Assembly: GCF_014640335.1 (NCBI RefSeq)
Contig: NZ_BMGT01000002.1
Coordinates: 186,001-250,000 of the forward strand
From: Edaphobacter dinghuensis
Lineage (GTDB): Bacteria; Acidobacteriota; Terriglobia; Terriglobales; Acidobacteriaceae
Direction: 5' to 3'
Length of the DNA: 64,000 nucleotides
In this document: piece by piece, positions 1-8,368 of the stretch
How the letters are laid out: each line of letters begins with the position of its first letter
How positions within the stretch are numbered: position 1 is the first letter of the stretch
The notes under the pieces: model-generated
Told to the model about the DNA's origin: nothing
The model's database searches: none
What the model saw: the letters and a program-made list of their open reading frames with translations, nothing else
Made by a program: the position numbers and the translations under genes

Positions 1-1305
1 ACGCTCAAATATTTTTTCACGATCTGTCATCGAGATAGCCGGTCCCTCATTGTGAACTGAAATAAGAATCTCTGAGTGCCGTCTTGCAGCTGCAATGTCT
101 ATCTTTGATCCGGAGATAGAGTATTTAGCTGCATTATCCAAAAATTGGGAAATAATAGTTGCCATCAGGCTAAAGTCACCTTGGACTTTCAGTAAGGAAT
201 CTTTCATATCCACTTCAACCGGATGGCTTAATATTCTATCGGCCTGCTCGCGCAACGCAGAATCAATTACAGACGCAACATCTACTTCTTCCTTTCGCGC
301 CTGAAATTTTCCCTCATCCAATCGTGCCGTACGCAACAAGCGTGTAACCAGCGTATTTAATTGAATAGATTGTTGATCGATGAGTTGAGCAAGCTCATAT
401 TCTGTTCCATTCAGGCTGCCGATCTCTAACAGTCCTGAGCTAGCTGTTCGTATCGTCGTCAGCGGAGTTTTGAACGCATGCGCAAGCGCATCCAAAACGG
501 CAGCGCGCAACTCTTCGCTCTGATGTGCCGCCTTGGCATGCGACTCTCTTTCAAATGATCTGTACCGCTCTAGTGCGATGGCTGTAAGTGATGTAAGTGC
601 ATTAGCGATAGCAGGAGTTATATTTCCTCTTAGAGCCAATCCCCCAGTTGGCCGTCCTCTCAGTCGGAGCGAACGTTGTGAAGTCTGGGTCAATCGATCA
701 TCGTAACTCAAATCCTGCAAATATGCTCCTCGTGCAAGGTGCTCTTCTGTTTCACTACAATCGCCGGCCTTGTCCACACGTCCAAGTAAAGGATCATAAA
801 GTGCAACAGCCTCCAGATTGAAGATATGTTGTATGAGTTGCACAATCTGCGGTCCTGGAGTTTGATGCAAATTTAGGAGTAGAGTACCTCGGCTTAACTC
901 GTATAGCCTTTCTATGCTTTGCTGCTGCAGAAAGTTCTCCCGCATATGCAGTGTATTGCGTGCAGATTGACTGCTTACAATCAAGGCGGATACCTCAAAC
1001 ACCCCAAATGCAATCCAATCTTGTGTATTTGCGATATAAAACGAAAATATTGGTTGCGTAAAGAAATAATTCAAGCAAAGAACGGCTACGAACGAAATCA
1101 CTGTAGCCTGCCAAAAGCCCCACGCCAAAGCAATCAACACGATAATCAGTAGGTATAAATATCCCGCACTCGAGAGCTCAAAATGCAAGGAAAATGATGC
1201 AACTGTCAGTAAAGCAATCGCCAGAGTGCCACCTGCAATCTGGCCGATGATAACAAGAACTCGCTGTCGTAAATCCCATTTGCCAGCTATTGATCGAAAG
1301 CTCAT
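1..1305 (-). CDS. KdpD-like sensor histidine kinase, partial (C-terminus beyond window edge)
   Basis: Membrane sensor kinase; the first ~435 residues are visible and the frame is still open at base 1. Residues ~10-105 contain several hydrophobic segments that resemble the DUF4118 membrane domain of KdpD. A GAF-like region follows, then an H-box with LDALAHAFKTPLT (phosphoacceptor His), and a HATPase N-box (FLDNAAKYS) near the cut end. The ATG at 1305 is chosen because an in-frame stop lies a few codons upstream. It lacks the large N-terminal KdpD/Usp cytoplasmic region of true KdpD, so a role in potassium sensing is not implied. It lies 105 bp downstream of the NarL-type regulator on the same strand and may belong to the same signalling locus. 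The partner regulator is not visible. Confidence 0.85.
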   Translation of the reverse strand, partial: MSFRSIAGKWDLRQRVLVIIGQIAGGTLAIALLTVASFSLHFELSSAGYLYLLIIVLIALAWGFWQATVISFVAVLCLNYFFTQPIFSFYIANTQDWIAFGVFEVSALIVSSQSARNTLHMRENFLQQQSIERLYELSRGTLLLNLHQTPGPQIVQLIQHIFNLEAVALYDPLLGRVDKAGDCSETEEHLARGAYLQDLSYDDRLTQTSQRSLRLRGRPTGGLALRGNITPAIANALTSLTAIALERYRSFERESHAKAAHQSEELRAAVLDALAHAFKTPLTTIRTASSGLLEIGSLNGTEYELAQLIDQQSIQLNTLVTRLLRTARLDEGKFQARKEEVDVASVIDSALREQADRILSHPVEVDMKDSLLKVQGDFSLMATIISQFLDNAAKYSISGSKIDIAAARRHSEILISVHNEGPAISMTDREKIFER

Positions 1306-1410
1306 AACAGTCACGGCTGACACAATCAACTACATAAAAAGTGTAATCTTCGGAGCATAAAGAACTCATAAAGATATGCGTACAAATGGAGGAGTCGAGT
1401 ATCTCAAAAG

Positions 1411-2079
1411 TTATTTGTTATCATTACCTAGCCAGTCGGTGGCGTGCTTCTCAATGGCAATCCTGACCAATTGACTGCGCGTCCTTACCCCGGCCTTGTG
1501 GAACAACTCCTGAATAACAGCCTTGACAGAACTCTCTGAAGCTTTTAGGTTCCATGCAATTTCCTTATTTGTCAGGCCATTGAGTATGCTCGAGAGAACA
1601 TCTTGCTGACGCGAAGTGAGAGGACGTGTATTTCTAGTCTCTACTTCCTGATTCTTTACTTTTGCAACAAGAAGCGAGCTAACGATGCTGCTGTCGAACC
1701 ACATCTCACCACGCGATATCTTTCGAATAGCCTCGACCAATTGAGTAGGGCTACTATGCTTGTAAATAATCCCAGCAATACCAGCATTGATTACGTCCAG
1801 AGTAATACGGTCACTCATCCCTGCCGTTACCATCAAGACTCTTGCTGAGCCTTTGCAAGCATGAAGCTGTTGCAATAGATCAACTCCCCGCTCTTCGCCA
1901 AGATCATAGTCCAGTAGAACAAGATCGATTGGGTTATGCTGCAAAACATCCATTGTCGCGGATATGGTGGCACAATGGGACACAACACGAAAGTCTGGTT
2001 CAGATTCGAGCAACCTGACAAGGCTTTCACGAAATAAGCCATGATCGTCGACAAGCAAAATGCAAGTTGGAATACTCAT
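1411..2079 (-). CDS. NarL/FixJ-family response regulator
   Basis: DNA-binding response regulator of 222 aa. The receiver domain starts at once, with the acidic pair in LLVDDHG (residues 8-14) and a phosphoacceptor Asp at about 57 in VLLDYDL. A LuxR-type helix-turn-helix fills the C-terminus (LTSRQQDVL, NKEIAWNLKASESSVK). The start is set at the ATG at 2079, not a longer in-frame ATG at 2127, because it overlaps the TGA of the kinase gene in an ATGA junction. This implies translational coupling with that kinase, its likely phosphodonor. Targets are unknown; the asparagine synthetase and efflux genes beyond the kinase are candidates by position only. Confidence 0.92.
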   Translation of the reverse strand: MSIPTCILLVDDHGLFRESLVRLLESEPDFRVVSHCATISATMDVLQHNPIDLVLLDYDLGEERGVDLLQQLHACKGSARVLMVTAGMSDRITLDVINAGIAGIIYKHSSPTQLVEAIRKISRGEMWFDSSIVSSLLVAKVKNQEVETRNTRPLTSRQQDVLSSILNGLTNKEIAWNLKASESSVKAVIQELFHKAGVRTRSQLVRIAIEKHATDWLGNDNK

Positions 2080-3470
2080 ACGAAGCTCTTTGGTTGCTCT
2101 GCAATTGGCATTTCGACGATAAAACATGTGCCTCCGGAGAGTGGTTTATATCGTAGTTCTCCTCTGGAGGCACGCATAAAAGCTCGCGATAAAAATAAAC
2201 CAAGACCTGTCACTTGCGCTCTTCGTTGAAATGGATGAAATAACTGATCGGGATGATCTACACCGCCCGCATTATCGCTAAACTCAATCAACACACACTG
2301 ATTACTAACTTTAGCAGTGACAGACAGAATCTTTTCGCTTTTTCCGGCGAGAGCTCTAATACTGTTTGTGGTTAGATTTAGAAAAACCTGCATTAAATTC
2401 TGCTGGTCTGCCCACACAACGGGTAGTTCAGAAGGAATCTGCCATCGCCCTTCAATTCCTGCTTCCTTGAGCGCAGGTGTTACCACAATCCTCATGTCAT
2501 CTAAGACGGAAGTCAGATCAGTCTCTGCTGTTTGGTCTGTATATTGCCGCAAATCTACACTTGCTATACGCTCCAATGTATTCAACAAACTTCCCAATGC
2601 TTCAAAGTCTTTATTTTGAGAGAGCAATCCGCTACGCTCGAGGTTTTGATGTACAACTGCGATGGCACCAGACACATTGCGAACTTCATGAGAGACTGCT
2701 GCTGCTGCGATCCGAGATCCTGCTAACATCTGGTGCAAACTTGTTTCTTCACGAGTACGGAGTTCCTCTGACGTGTCGAGAATCATGGCCGCAAGACGCG
2801 TCCCACTATTTGTTCGATAAGTAGAAAAGCAAATCTCTGCTAAAAATACCTCTCCGTCATCTCGTTGACCTCTCGATTGCATCACTGTGCGGAAGAGACG
2901 CGGCGTTGGTTCCTGTCTAGATACGTTAACCAAAGAAGGAAAGTAATGATGAATCAACTTTCCATGAAGAGTGTCGGGTTGCAATGCGAGCATTCTATAG
3001 GCTGCCTCATTCGCCATAAGGATGCAGCCAACTGAATCTGCGGTAATAATGGCAGCGGGGCTGCTTTCTATCAATGCCTTAAGTTGCTCTTCCGCATCAC
3101 GACGCGCATCCCTCTCAATCTCGATTTCATGCAGATTTTCGATAGCTCTACGACGGCTTCGGTTGATTTCGCAAACGAAAAGACCTGTACAAAGAAATGC
3201 AAAAAAGTAAAGGATATCTCGAGTAATACCGTTCTTTAAATTCCAGATAAATGCATCAAATGCTTCGGTGAGAAATGTGCAAAGGGCCGCGACGATAGCA
3301 ATCTGCCAAGGATCCAGCGCCCTCCCGACCACAAGCATAGGTAGCAAATAAAGAAAACCTAGTGGAAGTTCATTACTTGTACGCCAGTCAATGAGCGCAA
3401 CAACGAGGATCAATATTGCAGCGCGAAAGATGACGATTTTTTTGTTGCCTTGAAATGAAGAGGAAGACAT
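2076..3470 (-). CDS. membrane PAS-domain sensor histidine kinase
   Basis: Sensor kinase of 464 aa. Four hydrophobic stretches lie within residues ~12-102, with short loops. A coiled linker follows, then a PAS domain at ~130-245 (starts KALIESSPAAIITAD). The H-box is SHEVRN with His at 261. The ATPase region has the N-box NLTTNSIRAL, a G1 box DNAGG and a G2-like GLGLFLSRAF. Membrane topology without a large periplasmic loop suggests it senses in or near the membrane, or through the PAS pocket. It is coupled to the downstream NarL-type regulator by an ATGA overlap, so the two form a two-component system. The signal cannot be told from the sequence. Confidence 0.92.
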   Translation of the reverse strand: MSSSSFQGNKKIVIFRAAILILVVALIDWRTSNELPLGFLYLLPMLVVGRALDPWQIAIVAALCTFLTEAFDAFIWNLKNGITRDILYFFAFLCTGLFVCEINRSRRRAIENLHEIEIERDARRDAEEQLKALIESSPAAIITADSVGCILMANEAAYRMLALQPDTLHGKLIHHYFPSLVNVSRQEPTPRLFRTVMQSRGQRDDGEVFLAEICFSTYRTNSGTRLAAMILDTSEELRTREETSLHQMLAGSRIAAAAVSHEVRNVSGAIAVVHQNLERSGLLSQNKDFEALGSLLNTLERIASVDLRQYTDQTAETDLTSVLDDMRIVVTPALKEAGIEGRWQIPSELPVVWADQQNLMQVFLNLTTNSIRALAGKSEKILSVTAKVSNQCVLIEFSDNAGGVDHPDQLFHPFQRRAQVTGLGLFLSRAFMRASRGELRYKPLSGGTCFIVEMPIAEQPKSFV

Positions 3471-3914
3471 ATTGCGCCCTTTGGAGCAGTGTAACCCTTT
3501 TCAAATCCTCATCCGGATCGATAGGCATATTAAGGTTATCGTCCATTAAATTACTAAAGTAATATAACTTGCCGTATCCTAAGTTTCATTTCCAACTTCA
3601 GATTGGCCAAAAGATAGCCTCCATCATCAGATGGGGCAGAGTATTATTTTGTGCTATAAGCCAATTAAAATTGCCGTTCAGCGTTCCGAATTTACTTATC
3701 ACGTTCGGATCGTACGCCACACTCATGCACGATGGATCTACGTTATGTATGTCGTAATTGGAAATTTTCATTGCACAACTCTCGAGACCTTATTCCTCTT
3801 CTGCTTCTTATATTAGAGTCACCGTTCGTGCAGATATTAAAACTTGTTGCGAGAAATGACTAAGAGAAGTTCTGGATACAACTCTTACTTTCTCAGTCAA
3901 GGAGATTGTGAAAT
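3471..3914. other. AT-rich intergenic region between a divergent kinase gene and asnB
   Basis: About 440 bp without a convincing gene. Short open frames of ~60 codons exist on the plus strand but show no recognisable domain or ribosome site. It must carry the promoters of the leftward kinase operon and of asnB. It contains one copy of an 18-bp sequence (3603-3620) that recurs at 5767-5784 on the other side of asnB. Confidence 0.6.
3603..3620 (+). repeat. 18-bp direct repeat, copy 1 (upstream of asnB)
   Basis: TTGGCCAAAAGATAGCCT, identical to 5767-5784. Both copies are in the same orientation and lie in non-coding DNA, 295 and 177 bp upstream of the asnB and tolC-like starts. It could be a shared regulatory site or a footprint of insertion of the asnB segment. 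Confidence 0.75.
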
Positions 3915-5738
3915 ATGTGTGGCATTGCTGGAAAATTTTTATATACCCAGGGAAATTCGATCTCTCCAGAACTTTTACAAAAGATGTGCCAGGCATTAGC
4001 ACACCGTGGACCAGATGGTGCAGGAACCTGGCTAACACGAAATGGCTGCGTCGGATTTGCTCATACACGGCTAGCAATTCTCGATTTGAGTGATAATGCA
4101 GCGCAACCAATGCATGACCAGACCGATCGCTACACCATCGTCTTTAACGGGGAGATTTATAACTTTGAGGCACTACGAAACGATCTGATTGACCGCGGGC
4201 GAAGAATAATATCGACAGGCGACACAGAAGTTCTACTGGGAATGTATGCCGAGTATGGCCTGTCGATGTTCGAGCGTCTGCGCGGTATGTATGCCTTTGC
4301 AATCTGGGATGCCCTAGAGGAAGAGCTCATATTGGCTCGTGATCCTTTGGGTATCAAGCCACTCTACTATGCTGACAATGGCAAGAGCATTTCTTTCTCA
4401 TCACAAGTGAAAGGAATACTCGTTGATCCGCATGTCGACCGATCGATCGAAGCAGCTGGTCATGTAGGTTTTTTTGTATGGGGATCAGTTCCGGAGCCCT
4501 ATACCCTCTATAAAGGTATTCGTGCCTTACCTGCCGGCAATTGGTTGCGTGTGCGATACGGTGGGCGTCCCGAAATTAAATCTTTTGCTCAACCCATCGC
4601 TACCATGGCAGAGTTTGATAGGAGCACCATTCCTTCAAATAGAGAAGAAATGCAAGAGAGATTGCATTCTTTGCTGAGGGAAAGCATTGTCGATCATTTG
4701 AAATCAGATGTCCCTGTTGCGATCTTCCAATCAGCAGGTCTGGATTCAAGTGTAATTACATCGTTAGCCTCTGAAATCCATTCCAATGAAGTTCACACGC
4801 TCACGCTGGGGTTTGATCAATTGCGCGGCACGACGATGGATGAGATACCTCTTGCGGCCCTGGTCGCAAAGGAATATGGCATCGGACATACATACCGCTA
4901 CATAAATCGCGAGGCGTTTTTGGGCCGCCGCGAACACTTGTTTGCAAATATGGATCAACCCACAATCGATGGGATCAATATATACCTCATCAGCTTGTTG
5001 GCAAAAGAGTGTGGCTACAAAGTAGCGCTAAGCGGCCTTGGCGGAGATGAGCTTTTTGGTGGCTATCCAAGCTTTCAGCAGATACCCCGTACGGTACATG
5101 CATTAAAATTTCTTCCTCCAGTTAGTATGCTGGGACGTGCACTACGCAAGTTCAGTGCTAAAGCCTTGAGACGTTTCAGCTCGCCTAAATATGCAAGCTT
5201 ACTGGAGTATGGTGGCAGCATTCCAGGAGCATATCTTCTCAGACGCAGTTTATTTATGCCATGGGAGTTGCCAGAGTTCATGGATGCAGATCTGGTTCGA
5301 GAAGGATGGCGTAAGCTCGCTTCTCTTGATCAGATGGAACGACTGCTTGAACCCATGGAGAAGATTCAGCCTCGTGCGCTTCAAGAGTTTCTGAAGATCT
5401 CTGCGCTGGAGACAAGCCTTTATATGCGCAGCCAACTATTGCGCGACGCTGATTGGGCAAGCATGGCGAATTCCGTAGAGGTCAGGGTACCCTTTGTAGA
5501 CATTTCCTTAATCAAACAACTGGGGGCATTGCGTTTTAGTGAATATCCTCCGAATAAACTGGATATGGCAACATGCTTGCCCCGCGCTTTACCCCAATCG
5601 CTAATTCATCGCCCAAAGACAGGATTTCATGTGCCTGTTCGTGAGTGGATTAGCGAACAGGAGAACCAGCTCGGCGAGCGCGGTTTACGTGGATGGGCGA
5701 AATATGTGTATCGGCAATTTACTGAAAAGTCGATATAG
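3915..5738 (+). CDS. asnB: asparagine synthase, glutamine-hydrolysing
   Basis: Makes asparagine from aspartate, ATP and glutamine; relatives in polysaccharide loci amidate sugar or amino-sugar substrates. 607 aa. The chain starts MCGIAG, leaving Cys2 as the glutaminase nucleophile after Met removal. Class II amidotransferase motifs follow: RGPDG (31-35), NGEIYN (78-83) and RDPLGIKPLYY (142-152). The synthetase domain has the PP-loop at 273-278, which reads SAGLDS rather than the usual SGGLDS, and LSGLGGDELFGGY near 371-383. A GGAG ribosome site lies 8-10 bases before the ATG. The gene stands alone in AT-rich DNA between a two-component system and an efflux operon and is flanked by an 18-bp direct repeat. 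A specialised role, for example in envelope polymers, is possible but not shown. Confidence 0.93.
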   Translation: MCGIAGKFLYTQGNSISPELLQKMCQALAHRGPDGAGTWLTRNGCVGFAHTRLAILDLSDNAAQPMHDQTDRYTIVFNGEIYNFEALRNDLIDRGRRIISTGDTEVLLGMYAEYGLSMFERLRGMYAFAIWDALEEELILARDPLGIKPLYYADNGKSISFSSQVKGILVDPHVDRSIEAAGHVGFFVWGSVPEPYTLYKGIRALPAGNWLRVRYGGRPEIKSFAQPIATMAEFDRSTIPSNREEMQERLHSLLRESIVDHLKSDVPVAIFQSAGLDSSVITSLASEIHSNEVHTLTLGFDQLRGTTMDEIPLAALVAKEYGIGHTYRYINREAFLGRREHLFANMDQPTIDGINIYLISLLAKECGYKVALSGLGGDELFGGYPSFQQIPRTVHALKFLPPVSMLGRALRKFSAKALRRFSSPKYASLLEYGGSIPGAYLLRRSLFMPWELPEFMDADLVREGWRKLASLDQMERLLEPMEKIQPRALQEFLKISALETSLYMRSQLLRDADWASMANSVEVRVPFVDISLIKQLGALRFSEYPPNKLDMATCLPRALPQSLIHRPKTGFHVPVREWISEQENQLGERGLRGWAKYVYRQFTEKSI

Positions 5739-5766
5739 ACATAAAAGAAATTGTATCGCCGTCGAT

Positions 5767-5784
5767 TTGGCCAAAAGATAGCCT
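5767..5784 (+). repeat. 18-bp direct repeat, copy 2 (downstream of asnB)
   Basis: Identical to 3603-3620. It starts 28 bp after the asnB stop codon and 177 bp before the ATG of the efflux outer-membrane protein gene. Confidence 0.75.
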
Positions 5785-5878
5785 AATGAGCCCCGATAGA
5801 TAGGGTCATTGCGAACGTCTATGCAGCTAAGCTCTGACATAGAAGGTTTTCTGTTACTTGGTCACTCGATGTTATTCA

Positions 5879-5910
5879 ATGGCTCTACAGACTTAAAGAG
5901 CCATGATTTT
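5879..5910 (+). terminator. possible rho-independent terminator between asnB and the efflux operon
   Basis: Perfect 8-bp stem ATGGCTCT/AGAGCCAT with a 10-nt loop, followed by GATTTTC. The T-run is short, so termination may be weak. It lies 140 bp after asnB and 50 bp before the efflux operon, so it could also act in the leader of the latter. Confidence 0.45.
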
Positions 5911-5960
5911 CATCTCATCCTTATGTCTTCTTTATAGCCTAAGCCTAAGCATATTACTGC

Positions 5961-7238
5961 ATGAGTATCAGAAAATCATTTTTTACTATTGCTTCATCCT
6001 GTACCGTTGCTCTGATTGGGGTCATGCTTATCAGCGTACCGCTCCATGCCCAGACCGACCTAACCTGGGCGCAAGCCAAAGCTAGGTTTGAGACGGAAAA
6101 TCCTACACTAAAAGCGGATACTATCAACGTTGAGGAAATGAAGGCCAACGAAGTCACCGCCAACCTCCGCCCAAATCCCAGCGTATCCCTCACAGCCGAT
6201 CAACTTTATCCCTTTACCAAGGATCCATACTATAGGCCCTTTGCATCGGCCCTTGTGAGCGGTTCAATTAGTTATCTTCATGAACGTGACCATAAACGGG
6301 AACTCCGACTGGAAAGTGCACAAGAAGGCACTAAGATCTCAGACTCACAACATTCTGATTTAGAGCGCAACTTACTCTTTAATTTAAGATCCGCATTCAT
6401 TCAGACGCTTCAGGCAAAAGCGGTACTGCAACTCGCTCATCAGGAACTGGATTACTACGATCACATTATTGATATCAGCCGTGACCGATTCAAGGCGGGA
6501 GACCTTGCCCAAGTGGATCTGGATCGAATTGAGCTGCAGCGCGTGCAATATCAGTCCGATCTCGAGGCGGCAGAGGTAAATCTACGAACATCAAAAATCC
6601 AACTGCTTCAGTTGCTCAACGATAAAACACCAGTGGAACAGTTCGATATTCAGGGATCGTTTGATTTTTCTGATTTACTGCAACCACTCAATGACTTTCA
6701 TCAGACTGCACTTGATAATCGGCCCGACCTGAAGGCTGCACTCGAAGCAGTGCAGCAAGCAAACACAAACCACAAACTGGCAGTGGCGAATGGTTCGACT
6801 GATCCCACATTTTCAATTGATTCAGGAAGTAATCCGCCTCTTGATCCTTACATAGGTTTCAATGTGAGTATCCCATTGCGCATCTTTGACCGCAACCAGG
6901 GAGAAAAACAGCGAACACAACTGGAAATCGGACGAAGCCAAGAGAGTGTAACTGCAGCACAAGCACAGGTGTTTGCCGATGTTGACTCAGCTTATGCACA
7001 GTTGGGTGGCACTCTTAACCTATTGCGTCCCTATAAAACTCAATACCTGGAACAAGCCGTACGAGTCCGCGACACGATCACTTTTTCATATCAGCATGGT
7101 GGAGCTTCTTTGCTTGATTTTCTAAATGCGCAAAGCGACTACCGCAATGTCCAGTTGGCTTATCTGCAACTGGTTGGTTCCTATTTATCAGCCGCGAGTC
7201 AGTTGAATCTTGCTGTCGGCAAAGAGGTGATCCAATAA
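5961..7238 (+). CDS. TolC/CzcC-family outer membrane efflux protein
   Basis: Outer-membrane channel of a tripartite pump, 425 aa. It has a Sec signal peptide (hydrophobic stretch ~8-26, ending near HAQ). The body shows the TolC-type long helices, e.g. SRDRFKAGDLAQVDLDRIELQRV near residue 175 and the second half with FSYQHGGASLLDFLNAQ near 375. Its size and pattern fit the CzcC/CusC subgroup. It is the first gene of a czcCBA-like operon: its TAA shares a base with the next ATG (TAATG at 7236-7240), so translation is coupled. It would connect the inner-membrane RND pump and its adaptor to the outside. Confidence 0.93.
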   Translation: MSIRKSFFTIASSCTVALIGVMLISVPLHAQTDLTWAQAKARFETENPTLKADTINVEEMKANEVTANLRPNPSVSLTADQLYPFTKDPYYRPFASALVSGSISYLHERDHKRELRLESAQEGTKISDSQHSDLERNLLFNLRSAFIQTLQAKAVLQLAHQELDYYDHIIDISRDRFKAGDLAQVDLDRIELQRVQYQSDLEAAEVNLRTSKIQLLQLLNDKTPVEQFDIQGSFDFSDLLQPLNDFHQTALDNRPDLKAALEAVQQANTNHKLAVANGSTDPTFSIDSGSNPPLDPYIGFNVSIPLRIFDRNQGEKQRTQLEIGRSQESVTAAQAQVFADVDSAYAQLGGTLNLLRPYKTQYLEQAVRVRDTITFSYQHGGASLLDFLNAQSDYRNVQLAYLQLVGSYLSAASQLNLAVGKEVIQ

Positions 7239-8368
7239 TGCACAAGCTAATACTTACAGCTGTCGGCTGCATGATTTGTCTTATGCTGACCGCATGCGAG
7301 AAGAAGTCTGTTTCTGCAACTGGTGCACCTCCACCAACACAGGTAATTCACGTTTCAGACTCAAACGTAGTTGCTGTCGATCATCCGGAGCAATTTCCAC
7401 TGGTGGCATCCGTTCCATACGAGGCTGCCTCTGATCTGAATGTGACAGGCACTGTTAATCCTGATGTCGACAAAATGCTTCCTGTCATATCGCTCGCCTC
7501 AGGCAGGGTCGTTGATATTCGCGTACGACTCGGAGATACGGTAAAGAAAGGACAGTTGCTCATGCGGGTGCAGAGCAACGACGTTGCTGGAGCATTCGAT
7601 ACATACCTCAAATCAGTCAATGATGAACGCCTGGCGGCTACACAGCTGAAGCGTGCAGAACTTCTTTATCAGCATGGCGCAATTCCGCAAAGTCAGCTTG
7701 AACAGGCACAAAATACAGAGCAGGATGCCGCGACCGACTTAAAAGCAGCAGAGCAGCAATTGCAGACGCTGGGCATTGATAAAAATCATCCGAGCAATAT
7801 TGTTAATGTCTATGCACCGATATCCGGTGTTGTCGTTACGCAGAACGTGACAGACGCAGCAGCCGCAGGGGTCACCTATTCAGGCTCATCTACGGCTTTT
7901 ACCATTGCCAATCTCTCCGATGTATGGGTGATCTGCAATGTTTATGAGAATGACATTCCTTCTATTCACCTGGGACAGAAGGCAGATATCCATTTCAATG
8001 CTTATCCCGATAAGGTTCTTACCGGAACGATCAGCAATATCAGCCCAATCCTTGATCCTAATCTTCGGACTGCTCAGGTACGTCTTCAGGTGCATAATCC
8101 TGGATTCATGAATATCGGAATGTTTGTTACAGCTAACTTCCATGGCAAGCACCTAGAGCAACGAGCTGCAATCCCGGCAGATGCGATCCTGCATCTCCAC
8201 GATCGGGATTGGGTCTTTATTCCTGCGGGAGCCAATCATTTCCAACGCGTAGAAGTTACCGTAGGCAAGATGTTGCCAAAGGATCAACAGGAAATCGTCT
8301 CAGGCGTCAGCGTGGGTCAACAAGTCGTCAGCAATGCCCTTTCGCTGAATAGCACTGTGGAGCAGTAA
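7238..8368 (+). CDS. efflux RND periplasmic adaptor (CzcB/HlyD-like lipoprotein)
   Basis: Membrane fusion protein of 376 aa that bridges the RND pump and the TolC-type channel. The signal peptide ends in a lipobox with LTAC (Cys20), so the mature protein is probably anchored by lipid. A biotinyl-lipoyl-like region (SGRVVDIRVRLGDTVKKGQLL) flanks a helical hairpin rich in Gln and Ala, followed by the second lipoyl half (VNVYAPISGVVV) and beta-barrel domains, the usual adaptor order. It overlaps the upstream channel gene by one base and is followed directly by the pump gene (TAA then ATG, no gap). No His-rich metal-binding N-terminus is evident. Confidence 0.93.
   Translation: MHKLILTAVGCMICLMLTACEKKSVSATGAPPPTQVIHVSDSNVVAVDHPEQFPLVASVPYEAASDLNVTGTVNPDVDKMLPVISLASGRVVDIRVRLGDTVKKGQLLMRVQSNDVAGAFDTYLKSVNDERLAATQLKRAELLYQHGAIPQSQLEQAQNTEQDAATDLKAAEQQLQTLGIDKNHPSNIVNVYAPISGVVVTQNVTDAAAAGVTYSGSSTAFTIANLSDVWVICNVYENDIPSIHLGQKADIHFNAYPDKVLTGTISNISPILDPNLRTAQVRLQVHNPGFMNIGMFVTANFHGKHLEQRAAIPADAILHLHDRDWVFIPAGANHFQRVEVTVGKMLPKDQQEIVSGVSVGQQVVSNALSLNSTVEQ

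Noticed and set aside
3569-3816. Short plus-strand frames of 61-62 codons before asnB
   Set aside because: AT-rich region, no domain, no ribosome site; more likely promoter DNA of the divergent genes.
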